Part shown: positions 46,376-53,961 of the stretch, in pieces
Layout: the number at the start of each line of letters is the position of its first letter
How positions within the stretch are numbered: the first letter of the stretch is position 1
NCBI GenBank assembly: GCA_000753455.2
Contig: LM994670.1
Span: 51,074-115,073 of the forward strand
Direction: 5' to 3'
DNA: 64,000 nt
Origin: Clostridium jeddahitimonense
Lineage (GTDB): Bacteria > Bacillota > Clostridia > Clostridiales > Clostridiaceae
The notes under the pieces: model-generated
Seen by the model: only the letters and a program-made list of their open reading frames with translations
What the model was told of the DNA's origin: nothing
Databases searched by the model: none
Made by a program: the position numbers and the translations under genes

Positions 46376-46759
46376 ATGTATGCTGCAAATCCATACAATG
46401 TATATAAGCAAAATTCAATAAATATGTCATCAAAGGAAAACCTATTGCTTATGTTAGTAGACGCAACAGTTAGATGTACAAAGCTTGCAAGAAAGGCTAT
46501 AGAAGAAAAAAATATTCAATTGGCACATAAAGAATTAACAAGAGTTCAAGATATATATACTGAACTAATTTCAACATTAAATATGAATGCCGGAGATTTT
46601 ACTAGAGATTTACATAATTTATATTCTTTTATTAAAGAAAGGTTAGCAATAGCAAATATAAAAAAAGATGTGACTATAATAGATGAGATATTGCCATTAA
46701 TAGAAGAGATCAGAGATATGTGGCATGAAGCAAATAAAATAGCAAAATTAGCAAAATAG
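46376..46759 (+). CDS. fliS: Flagellin chaperone FliS
   Basis: 127 residues (MYAANPYNVYKQNSINMSSKENLLLMLVDATVRCTKLARKAI), a four-helix export chaperone that binds the flagellin C-terminus. Located before fliD in the usual order. Confidence 0.93.
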   Translation: MYAANPYNVYKQNSINMSSKENLLLMLVDATVRCTKLARKAIEEKNIQLAHKELTRVQDIYTELISTLNMNAGDFTRDLHNLYSFIKERLAIANIKKDVTIIDEILPLIEEIRDMWHEANKIAKLAK

Positions 46760-46769
46760 GAGGGATAGT

Positions 46770-48281
46770 ATGTCTTCAGTAAATTCAGTTAGAATACCAG
46801 GGTTAGCAACAGGAATGGATACAGACCAGATGATAAAGGATATGCTTACTGGTGAACAAAGTAAAATTGATAAAGTATTTCAAAATCAACAGATGGTAAA
46901 ATGGCAGCAGGAAACATATAGAGATATAACTAAAAATGTAAAGAGTTTTTATGATAAATACTTTAGTGTAACTTCTAAGGATTACATATTAGGAAGTAAA
47001 AGCTTTAACACTATCACAGTTAATAGCTCTAATAATAGTGTTATAACAGCTACTGGTAGTTCAAGCGCAAGTAATATTAATTATAAGTTTGATGTTAAGC
47101 AATTAGCTACATCTAAAACTATGAGCGCATCAAGTGCAAGTAATGGAGTAACTATAAAGAAAGATAGTACTCTAGAAGAATTAGGATTATTAGTTGATGG
47201 AGCTACTTTCAAAATAAGTACTGGTGAAGGTAAAGAATCAAAGGTTATTACAATAAATAAAGATGATAAAGTAAGTGATTTGATAAATAAAATAAATGAA
47301 AGTTTTCCAGGAGAAGTTAAGGCTTCCTTTAGTGATATGACTGGAAAATTAACTATTTCATCTAATACTACTGGTGATAGTTCAACTTTGAAAATTATAG
47401 ATGTTGAAAAAGATGCAGATGGTAACTATGTTAATAAAGATACTTCAGATTCGCTATCCTTTTTGAAGATGAGTGAAACTGAAGGAAAAAATGCAGAAGT
47501 TATTGTAATGGATAGTGCAGGTAAGGTGATTAAAGAATTAAATGAAATTAAAAATACATTTAATATAGATGGAATAACATATAACTTAAATGGTGTTGGA
47601 CAAGCATCTTTAACTTCAACTCAAGATGTAACTCCTGTAGTTGAAAAATTAGAAAGTTTTATAAATGATTATAACAAGATAATGGATGATATTTACGATT
47701 TAGTAACTCAGAAAAAATCAAATGGTTATCCACCTCTTACAGAAGCTCAGAAAAAGGAAATGACAGAAGAGGAAATAAAAAATTGGGATAAAAAATCTAA
47801 AGAAGGTATGCTTAGAAATGATAGTGAGCTAAGAGCCTTTATGGATGATATGAAAAGTGCAATGCTAGGACCCTTTGAGAGCTTAGGTAAGAGTTTATCA
47901 GACATAGGTATTACAAGTGTTGATAATTACAATAAACCAGGTCAAATAAAACTTGATGTAGATAAATTTACAAAAGTTCTTCAAGAAAATGGAGATTTAG
48001 CAGAAAAAATTACTACTGGTGTATTTGATAAAGTAAAAACTAATATGTATAAATATGTAGGAAGTTCTACTAGTATATTTGCTAAAAAAGCAGGTATTGA
48101 AAAGACATCAACTGATCTTAATAACTTATATTCTGAACAAATTAGAAAACAAGAAGAGCAAATTAAAAAGTTAACGAGTAAGATGAAGACAAAAGAACAA
48201 CAGTTATATTCTAAATTTGCAAGATTAGAAGCAACTATGAGTAAGCTTAACTCACAAATGAATTATTTCGTTAATCAGTAG
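46770..48281 (+). CDS. fliD: Filament cap protein FliD
   Basis: 503 residues (MSSVNSVRIPGLATGMDTDQMIKDMLTGEQSKIDKVFQNQQMVKWQQETYRDI) ending with a coiled-coil FARLEATMSKLNSQMNYFVNQ. FliD caps the filament and directs flagellin polymerisation. AGGAGGGA precedes the ATG. Confidence 0.94.
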   Translation: MSSVNSVRIPGLATGMDTDQMIKDMLTGEQSKIDKVFQNQQMVKWQQETYRDITKNVKSFYDKYFSVTSKDYILGSKSFNTITVNSSNNSVITATGSSSASNINYKFDVKQLATSKTMSASSASNGVTIKKDSTLEELGLLVDGATFKISTGEGKESKVITINKDDKVSDLINKINESFPGEVKASFSDMTGKLTISSNTTGDSSTLKIIDVEKDADGNYVNKDTSDSLSFLKMSETEGKNAEVIVMDSAGKVIKELNEIKNTFNIDGITYNLNGVGQASLTSTQDVTPVVEKLESFINDYNKIMDDIYDLVTQKKSNGYPPLTEAQKKEMTEEEIKNWDKKSKEGMLRNDSELRAFMDDMKSAMLGPFESLGKSLSDIGITSVDNYNKPGQIKLDVDKFTKVLQENGDLAEKITTGVFDKVKTNMYKYVGSSTSIFAKKAGIEKTSTDLNNLYSEQIRKQEEQIKKLTSKMKTKEQQLYSKFARLEATMSKLNSQMNYFVNQ

Positions 48282-48292
48282 GGGAGTATAGC

Positions 48293-48622
48293 ATGGAAAG
48301 CAAAATAAAATTGTATAAAGAGTTAACTATAGCTATGTTAGAATCCCTACAAGATGAAGATTATGAAGGATTTGATTTATTAATAGAAGAACGGGAAGGA
48401 TTTATAAAAGTATTAATAGCTAATGATGAAATAGAGAGTTTTAAGCTGTTGTATGATAGAGAAAAATTAAGAGGTTTAGAGCTTGAGATTAAATCATTAT
48501 TAGATAGAAAAATTCAAGATACTAAAAAGGAAATAAAGGAATATAAAGTTAGTATCCAAGGAAATAAATTATACAATAATATAAAAAAAGAAAATTTAAA
48601 TATTTTTTCAAAAAAAGTATAA
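48293..48622 (+). CDS. fliT: FliT-like small helical protein
   Basis: 109 residues (MESKIKLYKELTIAMLESLQDEDYEGFDLLIEEREGFIKVL), all helical and charged. Its position directly after fliD suggests FliT, the FliD export chaperone; sequence support is weak. Its TAA stop overlaps the TAAA of the flagellin promoter. Confidence 0.7.
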   Translation: MESKIKLYKELTIAMLESLQDEDYEGFDLLIEEREGFIKVLIANDEIESFKLLYDREKLRGLELEIKSLLDRKIQDTKKEIKEYKVSIQGNKLYNNIKKENLNIFSKKV

Positions 48623-48646
48623 AGTATTCAAAGCATGCACCGATAT
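48620..48646 (+). promoter_or_regulatory. Sigma-D promoter of flagellin
   Basis: TAAA (48620-48623), 15 bases, ACCGATAT (48639-48646): one base from the sigma-D consensus. The -35 element uses the fliT stop codon. The predicted leader is about 80 nt. Confidence 0.92.
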
Positions 48647-48661
48647 ATATAACATAAGGTT

Positions 48662-48726
48662 CTTCAAGAGGAAGTTAAGCCTTATAAAATATAAAAGACA
48701 AGGATGTCGTCAAAAATCAAGGAGGG
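48662..48726 (+). promoter_or_regulatory. CsrA-type binding sites in the flagellin leader
   Basis: GACA-AGGA-TGTC (48698-48709) is a four-base stem presenting AGGA in its loop and matches the CsrA SELEX consensus RUACARGGAUGU at all but one position. The Shine-Dalgarno CAGGAGGG (48719-48726) is a second GGA site, and a third GGA lies in a small CTTC/GAAG hairpin at 48663-48675. A two-site arrangement with the distal site bridged to the ribosome-binding site is known from Bacillus hag. Confidence 0.7.
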
Positions 48727-48733
48727 TTTTACA

Positions 48734-49549
48734 ATGATCGTAAACACAAATATGAATGCTTTAACAGCACACAATGCAATGATGAAGAATACTGCTTTAT
48801 CAGGGAACTCAATGGAGAAGATTTCTTCAGGATTAAGAATTACTAAGGCTGGAGATGATGCTGCGGGATTAGCTATTTCTGAAAAAATGAGATCTCAAAT
48901 TAGAGGATTAGACCAAGCTAACAGAAATGTTCAAGATGGTATTTCTTTAATCCAAACTGCTGAAGGTGGTATGGAAGAAATAGGTAATATACTTCAAAGA
49001 ATGAGAGAATTATCAGTTCAAGCTGGAAATGGAACTAATTCTGCAAATGAAACAGATGCTGTTCAAGCAGAATTAGATGAATTAATAGGAGAAATTGATA
49101 GAATTGCTGGTTCAACTAAATTTAATGGTATTGAGTTAATAGGAGAAAATGCAGCTGATATTGAAATTCAAGCTGGATCTAATGACAATGCAGATACATT
49201 CCAAAAGATAACTATAAGTTTAAGTGATATGAGAGCTGCAACATTAGGTGTAGATGGCGTTGTTTCAACTGATAGTGATGCAGCAATCGTAGCAATAGAT
49301 ACAGCATTAGAAACAGTGAATACAGCTAGAGCTACACTTGGAGCTCAACAAAATAGGCTTGAGTATACTCAAAATAATTTAACTACTTCAAGTGAAAACT
49401 TAACAGCTGCTGAATCAAGAATTAGAGATGTTGATGTAGCTAAGGAAATGGTTAACTTATCTAAGTTAAATATTTTATCTCAAGCTTCTCAATCTATGAT
49501 TTCTCAAGCAAATCAACAACCACAAAATGTATTACAATTATTAAGATAA
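48734..49549 (+). CDS. hag: Flagellin
   Basis: 271 residues (MIVNTNMNALTAHNAMMKNTALSGNSMEKISSGLRITKAGDDAAGLAISEKMRSQI; ending ILSQASQSMISQANQQPQNVLQLLR). N- and C-terminal D0/D1 helices are complete while the central region (about 145-195) is minimal, so the outer variable domains are absent. ATG 48734 follows AAGGAGGG (in fact CAGGAGGG). Late gene under sigma-D, likely repressed by CsrA. Confidence 0.96.
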   Translation: MIVNTNMNALTAHNAMMKNTALSGNSMEKISSGLRITKAGDDAAGLAISEKMRSQIRGLDQANRNVQDGISLIQTAEGGMEEIGNILQRMRELSVQAGNGTNSANETDAVQAELDELIGEIDRIAGSTKFNGIELIGENAADIEIQAGSNDNADTFQKITISLSDMRAATLGVDGVVSTDSDAAIVAIDTALETVNTARATLGAQQNRLEYTQNNLTTSSENLTAAESRIRDVDVAKEMVNLSKLNILSQASQSMISQANQQPQNVLQLLR

Positions 49550-49559
49550 TTAGTTTTAT

Positions 49560-49590
49560 AAGGGTAAAGCAATTGCTTTATCCTTTATTT
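49560..49590 (+). terminator. Terminator of flagellin gene
   Basis: AAGGGTAAAGC and GCTTTATCCTT pair around AATT (11 pairs, one G-T), followed by a T-rich run. Confidence 0.85.
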
Positions 49591-49700
49591 AATATGATTA
49601 GAATATAAGTTTAAAAAGTAAAGTTTAATAATAAAAAAAGTGTAATTATAAAAATGATTTAAAATATAGGTAAAATTATGTAAAAAAATTGTGAAAAGTA
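49591..49700 (+). other. AT-rich spacer before the riboswitch promoter
   Basis: About 110 bases with no supported gene, hairpin or promoter on either strand. A minus-strand frame crosses it and the first riboswitch but has no plausible start signal. Confidence 0.5.
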
Positions 49701-49729
49701 TAGAAATAAATAGAAAAAGGGTATATAAT
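49701..49729 (+). promoter_or_regulatory. Promoter of the tandem riboswitch/early flagellar operon
   Basis: TAGAAA (49701-49706) and TATAAT (49724-49729) with 17-base spacing. The start would fall near 49736, just before the first aptamer, so the transcript passes two riboswitches before flgB. The -35 matches four of six consensus bases. Confidence 0.65.
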
Positions 49730-49744
49730 GATACTTGTAAATTA

Positions 49745-49825
49745 AATATGGCAAACTTAGGGAAATCTAAGGACGCAAAGCTATAGGGGCTAAAATTAGA
49801 AATCATGCCAGCCAGTTGCCGAAGA
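49745..49825 (+). ncRNA. Cyclic-di-GMP-I riboswitch (GEMM), first copy
   Basis: The aptamer shows the GEMM pattern: P1 GGCAA (49750-49754) / TTGCC (49816-49820), stem CTTAG/CTAAG capped by the GGAAA tetraloop, the invariant GACGCAAAGC junction, and ATGCCAGCCAGTTGCC at the 3' side. Class I c-di-GMP riboswitches control motility and biofilm genes in clostridia. It is followed by its own terminator. Confidence 0.95.
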
Positions 49826-49863
49826 GTCAGTGAACTTTTTGTTTTGAGATTCATGTTAAAATA

Positions 49864-49930
49864 TACAAGTATTATTATAATATTTAAGTATAAGGGGTAA
49901 TTATATCCTACACTTAATATAGATACTTGT
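49864..49930 (+). other. Spacer hairpin between aptamer 1 and terminator 1
   Basis: ACAAGTAT (49864-49871) pairs with ATACTTGT (49923-49930), with TTAAGT/ACTTAA inside. It would fold out the 60-base spacer and bring the aptamer's 3' flank near the terminator loop. Confidence 0.55.
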
Positions 49931-49951
49931 CTTTTAAATAGAATTTTATTA

Positions 49952-49981
49952 ACTACTGTCTTCGGACAGTAGTATTTTTTT
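49952..49981 (+). terminator. Riboswitch-controlled terminator 1
   Basis: ACTACTGTC and GACAGTAGT pair around a TTCG tetraloop, followed by ATTTTTTT. The loop side TCTTCGG (49959-49965) is complementary to CCGAAGA (49819-49825) at the end of aptamer 1. Confidence 0.92.
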
Positions 49982-49999
49982 GCAGAATTTTAAAATTGA

Positions 50000-50075
50000 A
50001 TAGGCAAAACTAGGGAAACCTAGTGACGCAAAGCTATAGGGGCTAAAATTAAAAATCATGCCAGCCAGTTGCCAA
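50000..50075 (+). ncRNA. Cyclic-di-GMP-I riboswitch (GEMM), second copy
   Basis: P1 GGCAA (50003-50007) / TTGCC (50069-50073), stem ACTAG/CTAGT with GGAAA loop, then the same GACGCAAAGC and CCAGCCAGTTGCC segments as copy 1. The stem differs from copy 1 by compensating changes. Complete, with its own terminator 3'. Confidence 0.95.
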
Positions 50076-50132
50076 GGAGTCAGTGAACTTTTTGTTTTAA
50101 GACTTTGTTTATGTAATATTAGACGATAGTTA

Positions 50133-50174
50133 TAATAATTATTATTATATTTAAGTTAATAATAATTGTTATTA
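50133..50174 (+). other. Spacer hairpin between aptamer 2 and terminator 2
   Basis: AATAATTATTATTA pairs with TAATAATAATTGTTATT-type sequence in the following strand. It takes the place of the first copy's spacer hairpin but has a different sequence. Confidence 0.45.
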
Positions 50175-50217
50175 AAGTATGTGTTTTAATAGTAGATACT
50201 TATACAATGTTTTTTAG

Positions 50218-50249
50218 AATACTACTCTCTTTGGAGTAGTATTTTTTTT
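50218..50249 (+). terminator. Riboswitch-controlled terminator 2
   Basis: AATACTACTC (50218-50227) and GAGTAGTATT (50234-50243) form a ten-base stem, followed by eight T. The strand CTCTTTGG (50227-50234) is complementary to CCAAGGAG (50072-50079) after aptamer 2. Confidence 0.92.
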
Positions 50250-50300
50250 GTTAAAAAATTCAGAGAATTAAAAAAATTGAAAATAAGAAGGGGAGTAAAT

Positions 50301-50624
50301 ATGGAAATATATAGACTTTTAAAGACAAGCCTAGATGCTACTGAGATTAGGGGGAAGACTATAGCAAATAATATAGCAAATATAAATACACCTGGATACA
50401 AGAGAAAATATGTAACTTTCGAAGAAACTCTAAACAATATAAATAAAAGTCCAAAGATAGAAGTTAAAGAGGATAAGTCAACATCAATAAGAACAGATGG
50501 AAATAATATTGATTTAGAAAATGAAAAAGTAAATCAAGCCGCAAATACACTTATGTATAACGGATTGGTTAGTGTAACAAATACAAAATTAGCAATAGCT
50601 AAAAGTGTGATAACAGGAAGGTAA
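50301..50624 (+). CDS. flgB: Flagellar basal-body rod protein FlgB
   Basis: 107 residues ([42 protein letters not shown]), with the ANNxANxxTPGYK rod motif. Proximal rod subunit and first gene of the early operon behind the tandem riboswitches. ATG follows AAGGGGAG; the upstream frame is not conserved. Confidence 0.94.
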   Translation: MEIYRLLKTSLDATEIRGKTIANNIANINTPGYKRKYVTFEETLNNINKSPKIEVKEDKSTSIRTDGNNIDLENEKVNQAANTLMYNGLVSVTNTKLAIAKSVITGR

Positions 50625-50629
50625 TTAAT

Positions 50630-51034
50630 ATGAGTATATTTAATGGTATGAGAATAAGTGCAAGCGGTTTATCGGCAGAGAGACTAAGATTAGATGTAAT
50701 TTCATCCAATATTGCAAATTCAAGAACTACTAGAACAGAAGATGGAGGGGCTTATATAAGAAAAACAGCTATATTCTCTGAAAATTATGATAAAAAGTTA
50801 GGGTTATTAGGTGTAAAGACAACAAAGGTAGAAGAAGATAAATCTCCTTTAAAAAGAGAGTATGATCCTAGTCATCCAGATGCAGATGATGAAGGATATG
50901 TAGAATATCCTAATGTTGACTTACTAGTTGAAATGTCAGATTTAATATCGGCATCAAGAGCATATGAATCGAATGTTGATACATTAAATGCTCAAAAGAA
51001 TATGATATCTAAAGCTTTAGAAATAGGAAGGTAG
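50630..51034 (+). CDS. flgC: Flagellar basal-body rod protein FlgC
   Basis: 134 residues ([40 protein letters not shown]), with the second rod motif and [23 protein letters not shown] at the C-terminus. Five bases after flgB. Confidence 0.95.
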   Translation: MSIFNGMRISASGLSAERLRLDVISSNIANSRTTRTEDGGAYIRKTAIFSENYDKKLGLLGVKTTKVEEDKSPLKREYDPSHPDADDEGYVEYPNVDLLVEMSDLISASRAYESNVDTLNAQKNMISKALEIGR

Positions 51035-51044
51035 TGGGTAGGTT

Positions 51045-51344
51045 ATGAATATACAATCAATAGGGTCAAGTTCATTATTAAATAATATAGGAATGCAAAG
51101 CTTAGAAAAGAACATAGATGAGAAAAAGAGTTTTTCAGATGTCATAAGTAATGCGATTAATAATGTAAATGAAAAGCAGATAAATGCAGATAACAGCATA
51201 GAAAGCCTTATAAAAGGTGATGATATTACAATGCATGAAGTAATGCTTTCAATGCAAGAGTCACAGCTTTCAATGCAATTACTTATAGAAGTAAGAAATA
51301 AAATGGTTGAAGCATATCAAGAAATAAATAAAATCCAACTTTAA
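51045..51344 (+). CDS. fliE: Hook-basal body complex protein FliE
   Basis: 99 residues; the C-terminal LMSMQESQLSMQLLIEVRNKMVEAYQEINKIQL-type helix (here MLSMQESQ...) is diagnostic. FliE joins the MS ring to the rod. Order flgB-flgC-fliE-fliF is standard in Firmicutes. Confidence 0.93.
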   Translation: MNIQSIGSSSLLNNIGMQSLEKNIDEKKSFSDVISNAINNVNEKQINADNSIESLIKGDDITMHEVMLSMQESQLSMQLLIEVRNKMVEAYQEINKIQL

Positions 51345-51366
51345 AATCCATTAAGAGGTAAATAAT

Positions 51367-52890
51367 ATGCAGAAGAATTTTATAGAAAGTATAAAAGAAT
51401 TCATAAATAAGTCAGTAGATGGATTCAAAAAGTTAGATAAGAATAAGAAATATGCTATAGGAATTGGTGTAGTAGCTATAGTGTTAGCTATCATATTTAG
51501 TTTCAATTATAGTGTTAAGAATAAATATGGAATTCTATTTTCAGGCTTAGATACATATGATGCAGCCAACATAAGCAAGGCTTTAGAAGACAAAGGTGTT
51601 GAGACTAAAATAGAAGGAAATACTATATATGTTCCAAAGGAGCAAGTGGACAGATTAAGATTAGAACTATCTTCTACCATTACTAATGGTTCAAAAGGGT
51701 TTGAGTTAATGGATGAGGGGTCAAGCCTTTCTATGACTGATGAAGAGTTTCAAATAAAGAAATTAAGAATGTTGCAAGGGGAGCTTGAAAAAACTATAAA
51801 GACATTTCCACAAGTAGAAGATGCTAGAGTACATATTACACAAGGAAAAGAGTCTGTGTTTACCAATGAAAATAAAGAAGGTAAAGCCGCTGTTTATATA
51901 GCTTTGAAAGCAGGAGGAGAGTTAGATGAATCGCAAATAAAGTCGATAATGTCTTTAGTTTCTGCTAGTAGCACAAATGTACCAAAGCAAAATATAGAAG
52001 TTATAGATCAAAATATGAATTTGCTATCTGAAGATATATATGATGAAAATGGAAATCCAATTAAAAATGTTGGATTAGCATCTTCTAGATCGGCAGAAAG
52101 AGAGCTAAGCGAAGAGTTACAAAAATCAGTAGTTTCAATGCTTGAACCTATTTTTGGTAAAGATAAAGTTAAGGCTACTGTAAATGCTAATTTGAATTTT
52201 GATACAGTAGAAAAAAGTGAAATCAAAATAGATCCAGATAAGGTAATTAAATCAGAACTAAGAACTGAAAATTCAATTCTAGATAGTAGTGCGACAGGAT
52301 CGCCAGTAGATAATAATATGACTAATACAGGAGAAGGAGAGAATAGCAATAGTACATCTAAAGAAGAGCAAATAGAGTACGAAGTAGGCAGAACAGAAAC
52401 AAAAACTATTACTACCACTGGAGAGGTAAAACGTATAACAGCTTCTGTAGCAATAGATGGGGATATTACAGAAGAGACTTTAGCTAATGTTGAGAAGATG
52501 GTTTCATCAGCTATAGGAATGGACACAAATAGAGGAGACCAACTATCGGTAGTAGCTATGAAATTTAATGGACAAGTAACGGATGTATTTGCTGATGATG
52601 AAGCTATGATGCCAGATATAACTAATATTGCATATATTGCAGGTGGATTAGCACTTTTAATATTAATAATTATTATAAGTGTACTAATTTATAGAGGTAG
52701 AAAAGGAAAAGAGGAAGATGAAATAGATGAAGTTTTTGAGTCTATAAATAATAAGGATATCATAAATGAAATATCACAATTAAGAGAACAACCTAAGAAA
52801 GAGATAACTCTAGAAGATGAAATTAAATTAATAGTTTCGAAAGATCCTGAAGAAGTAACTAAGTTAATTAAGACTTGGATAAATGATTAA
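51367..52890 (+). CDS. fliF: Flagellar MS-ring protein FliF
   Basis: 507 residues. Two membrane segments (about 30-47 and 420-445) flank the large external ring-building region; YGILFSGLDTYDAANISKALEDKGVETKIEG and QVEDARVHITQGKESVFTNE are typical. The cytoplasmic tail binds FliG. First structure of the basal body. Confidence 0.95.
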   Translation: MQKNFIESIKEFINKSVDGFKKLDKNKKYAIGIGVVAIVLAIIFSFNYSVKNKYGILFSGLDTYDAANISKALEDKGVETKIEGNTIYVPKEQVDRLRLELSSTITNGSKGFELMDEGSSLSMTDEEFQIKKLRMLQGELEKTIKTFPQVEDARVHITQGKESVFTNENKEGKAAVYIALKAGGELDESQIKSIMSLVSASSTNVPKQNIEVIDQNMNLLSEDIYDENGNPIKNVGLASSRSAERELSEELQKSVVSMLEPIFGKDKVKATVNANLNFDTVEKSEIKIDPDKVIKSELRTENSILDSSATGSPVDNNMTNTGEGENSNSTSKEEQIEYEVGRTETKTITTTGEVKRITASVAIDGDITEETLANVEKMVSSAIGMDTNRGDQLSVVAMKFNGQVTDVFADDEAMMPDITNIAYIAGGLALLILIIIISVLIYRGRKGKEEDEIDEVFESINNKDIINEISQLREQPKKEITLEDEIKLIVSKDPEEVTKLIKTWIND

Positions 52891-52905
52891 AGGTAGGTGA
52901 TAAAA

Positions 52906-53961
52906 GTGGAGAAAGATATTTTAATTAGAGGGAATGCCTATGATTTAGGGGATATAAAAAAGGATAAGATAAGTGGTGCGAGAAAAGCTGCTGTATTACT
53001 AATGACTATAGGTGTTGATTTGTCATCTAACATAATAAAAAATCTATCAGATAAGCAAATACAAAAAATAGGAGTTGAAATAGCAGGGTTACATACAGTT
53101 ACTGCGGATGAACGAAGAAAAATATTAAACGAGTTTTTAGAGATAAGAAAAAGTAGAGATTTTTCAATAGAAGGTGGAATAGATTATGCGAAGAGTCTTA
53201 TTCAAGGAAGCTTTGATGACTCTAAAGCAAGCAAACTTATGGAAGGTATAAACTATGAAGCTTACACTAAGGTTTTTACAGCTGCTAGGAAAGCTGATGC
53301 AAATCAAATACTTTCATGTATACATGGAGAAAGCGCTCAAACTATAGCTATAGTTTTAGCTCATATTCAACCAGAAAAGTCTGCACAAATAATATGTAAT
53401 TTAAATGAGGAACTACAAAGAGAAGTTGCTTTAAAACTAGGATCAATAGAGAGAATATCTCCTGTAGTAATAAAAGCTGTAGATAAGATTCTTGAAGAAA
53501 AATTAGCATCAATAAGTGAAAAGAAAATAGGTCGCTCAGATGGATTTGATAATTTAATAGATATTTTAAGTAAGGTAGATGGAAGAACGGAAAAAAATAT
53601 TATGAATTTCCTAGAAGTTAAAAACACTATTTTAGCTGAAAAAGTTAAATCTAGTATGTTTGCTTTTGAAGATATATTAACTCTAGATAATAATTCAATC
53701 CAAAGAATATTGAAGGAAGTAGATTTAAAAGATGTAGCTATTGCACTTAAGGGAAGTGGCAATAGCATATCAGAAGTAATATTTAGAAATCAATCTAATA
53801 GAGCAGCTGAAGTTCTTAAGGAAGAAATTAGCTTATTAGGGCCAGTGAAGGTTTCACAGATAGAAGAATCTAAGAGAAATATAGTAAAGGTTGTTAGAAA
53901 CTTAGAATATGAAGGACAAATAAGTATAAGTAAGGGAACGGAGGAAGAGCTCGTTGTCTAA
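52906..53961 (+). CDS. fliG: Flagellar motor switch protein FliG
   Basis: 351 residues from GTG (MEKDILIRGNAYDLGDIKKDKISGARKAAVLLMTIG). It has the FliG N and middle domains (AQTIAIVLAHIQPEKSAQII, an EHPQ-type segment) and a C-terminal domain with the torque helix (FEDILTLDNNSIQRILKEVDLKDVAIALKGS). The GTG at 52897 lies in the ribosome-binding site, so GTG 52906 is chosen. It overlaps fliH. Confidence 0.92.
   Translation: MEKDILIRGNAYDLGDIKKDKISGARKAAVLLMTIGVDLSSNIIKNLSDKQIQKIGVEIAGLHTVTADERRKILNEFLEIRKSRDFSIEGGIDYAKSLIQGSFDDSKASKLMEGINYEAYTKVFTAARKADANQILSCIHGESAQTIAIVLAHIQPEKSAQIICNLNEELQREVALKLGSIERISPVVIKAVDKILEEKLASISEKKIGRSDGFDNLIDILSKVDGRTEKNIMNFLEVKNTILAEKVKSSMFAFEDILTLDNNSIQRILKEVDLKDVAIALKGSGNSISEVIFRNQSNRAAEVLKEEISLLGPVKVSQIEESKRNIVKVVRNLEYEGQISISKGTEEELVV

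Noticed and set aside
49585-49854. 89-codon minus-strand frame over the first riboswitch
   Set aside because: It covers the aptamer and AT-rich spacer, has a low-complexity F/L/Y-rich translation and no ribosome-binding site; it is a by-product of the conserved RNA.
52008-52526. 172-codon minus-strand frame inside fliF
   Set aside because: Lies wholly in the well-supported FliF coding region, antisense, with S/L/V-rich composition typical of shadow frames.
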